Part shown: piece after piece, positions 6,404 to 6,790 of the stretch
Layout of the letters: each line of letters starts with the position of its first letter
Position numbering within the stretch: position 1 is the stretch's first letter
Assembly (NCBI GenBank): GCA_018384465.1
Contig: JAHAYQ010000095.1
Coordinates: forward strand, 1 to 6,790
DNA length: 6,790 nt
Reading direction: 5' to 3'
Source: Myroides sp.
GTDB lineage: Bacteria; Bacteroidota; Bacteroidia; Flavobacteriales; Flavobacteriaceae
Translations under genes and position numbers: made by a program
The notes under the pieces: model-generated
What the model was told of the DNA's origin: nothing
What the model saw: only the letters and a program-made list of their open reading frames with translations
Databases searched by the model: none

Positions 6404-6556
6404 TTTCCCTTACAACTTACAGCACAAAATTAACGGAAACCGCATTCCGAATAATTATCAATTTAGTTCAAACTACTATCAAAAAACAATTGGATATCAC
6501 TTGAAAACTGCACAAATTCACAAGAAGAAGATGATGAGGAGGAATGAAAAATAGAA
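6404..6556. other. Intergenic stretch, nothing identifiable
   Basis: This stretch is AT-rich and has no credible reading frame or RNA gene that I can see. A purine-rich run (6522-6554) includes a seven-codon ATG-to-TAG frame, which is too small and too low in complexity to call as a gene. Together with the flanking repeats it forms the gene-free upstream region of the operon. Confidence 0.5.
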
Positions 6557-6594
6557 GTCGCTCCGACCTCGGTTCAGAACCGACCGAAGCGAAC
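6557..6594. repeat. Imperfect long palindrome (REP-like)
   Basis: The left arm 6557-6575 and right arm 6577-6594 pair with a small bulge and a couple of mismatches; the core CGGTTC / GAACCG is perfect. It is more GC-rich than the surrounding DNA and has no T tract on either side, so it looks like a dispersed palindromic repeat or a structured RNA end rather than a clear terminator. Confidence 0.5.
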
Positions 6595-6615
6595 GGATGT
6601 ACTCATCCAGCCCGC

Positions 6616-6650
6616 TGTCACTCTGAACTTGTTTAACTTCGTTCAGTCGC
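6616..6650. repeat. REP-like element with CTGAAC / GTTCAG arms
   Basis: CTGAAC (6623-6628) and GTTCAG (6641-6646) form inverted arms around a 12-nt centre. The opening, TGTCACTCTGAACTTGTTT, resembles from memory the TGTCATyCTGAACTTGTTTCAG-type repeat scattered between genes of many Bacteroidota. The second half differs, suggesting a decayed or hybrid copy. Copy number in the genome would settle it. Confidence 0.45.
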
Positions 6651-6726
6651 AAGCTCTAGTCAAAGTCTACTTAATCAAAAACGAAACAGTACTATTCACC
6701 TCAATCAATCCAAATCCCAGGAACTA

Positions 6727-6786
6727 ACTCAAGACTCCGTAGGAGTCACATATATGTAACCCCGAATAAAATTCGGGGAAACGAGT
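6727..6786. repeat. Cluster of three adjacent palindromes (composite intergenic repeat)
   Basis: Three perfect palindromes follow one another: GACTCC-GTA-GGAGTC (6733-6747), ACATATATGT (6748-6757) and CCCCGAAT-AAA-ATTCGGGG (6760-6778). A short outer pair ACTC (6727-6730) / GAGT (6783-6786) could close them into a multi-branched fold. This looks like a dispersed multi-hairpin repeat; from memory, similar hairpin strings occur between genes of other Bacteroidota. The GC-rich last hairpin has no T tract, so it is not a standard terminator. Confidence 0.55.
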
Positions 6787-6790
6787 GAAA

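Noticed and set aside
6531..6554. Tiny plus-strand frame ATG ATG ... TAG after a purine-rich run
   Set aside because: It has only seven codons in low-complexity purine DNA, with no evidence of conservation or function.

Overview
The window most likely comes from a Bacteroidota genome (Sphingobacteria/Flavobacteria-like). Three things point there: all six exported proteins have a signal peptide whose predicted cut falls directly before a Gln, the only good promoter element is a TAnnTTTG-type -7 box, and the starts lack Shine-Dalgarno sequences and follow A-rich leaders. All six genes lie on the minus strand and read from about 6.24 kb down to 48. They form one apparent operon: pilin-like 190 aa, pilin-like 173 aa, pilin-like 167 aa, PapD-like chaperone (263 aa), two-domain adhesin candidate (335 aa), large outer-membrane barrel protein (899 aa from the preferred start).

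My reading is a chaperone-usher-type fibre assembly system in a phylum whose described pili are mainly type V, built from lipoprotein subunits. The 263-aa protein has the PapD two-domain layout. By hand alignment its Lys28 and Lys152 fall on the PapD anchor residues Arg8 and Lys112, and Ile143/Val145/Val147 fall on the alternating hydrophobic residues of the G1 strand. The three small proteins are paralogues sharing a D-F-x2-G motif, an S...Y-x-[IV] strand and a C-terminal Y-T-[IL] strand. The 335-aa protein looks like two diverged copies of the same kind of domain and would suit a tip adhesin. The last protein has N-terminal beta-sandwich domains, a barrel region long enough for about 24 strands, and two C-terminal beta-sandwich domains. 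That outline resembles an usher, although I see no canonical usher sequence signature.

Regulation: a TACATTTG box (6321-6314) lies about 80 bp upstream of the first gene. A perfect 17-bp hairpin followed by six T residues (5650-5607) separates the first gene from the other five. This is the expected arrangement if the first gene encodes the major subunit and the rest are expressed at a lower level through partial termination. The last five genes are packed with 1- to 4-nt gaps or overlaps (TAA-T-ATG, TAG-4 nt-ATG, ATGA, TAATG), suggesting translational coupling.

The region upstream of the promoter (about 6322-6790) has no credible gene. It holds an 8-bp inverted repeat near the promoter and, further out, a cluster of palindromic, REP-like elements. 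Positions 1-47 are the 3' flank of the last gene, with no clear terminator.
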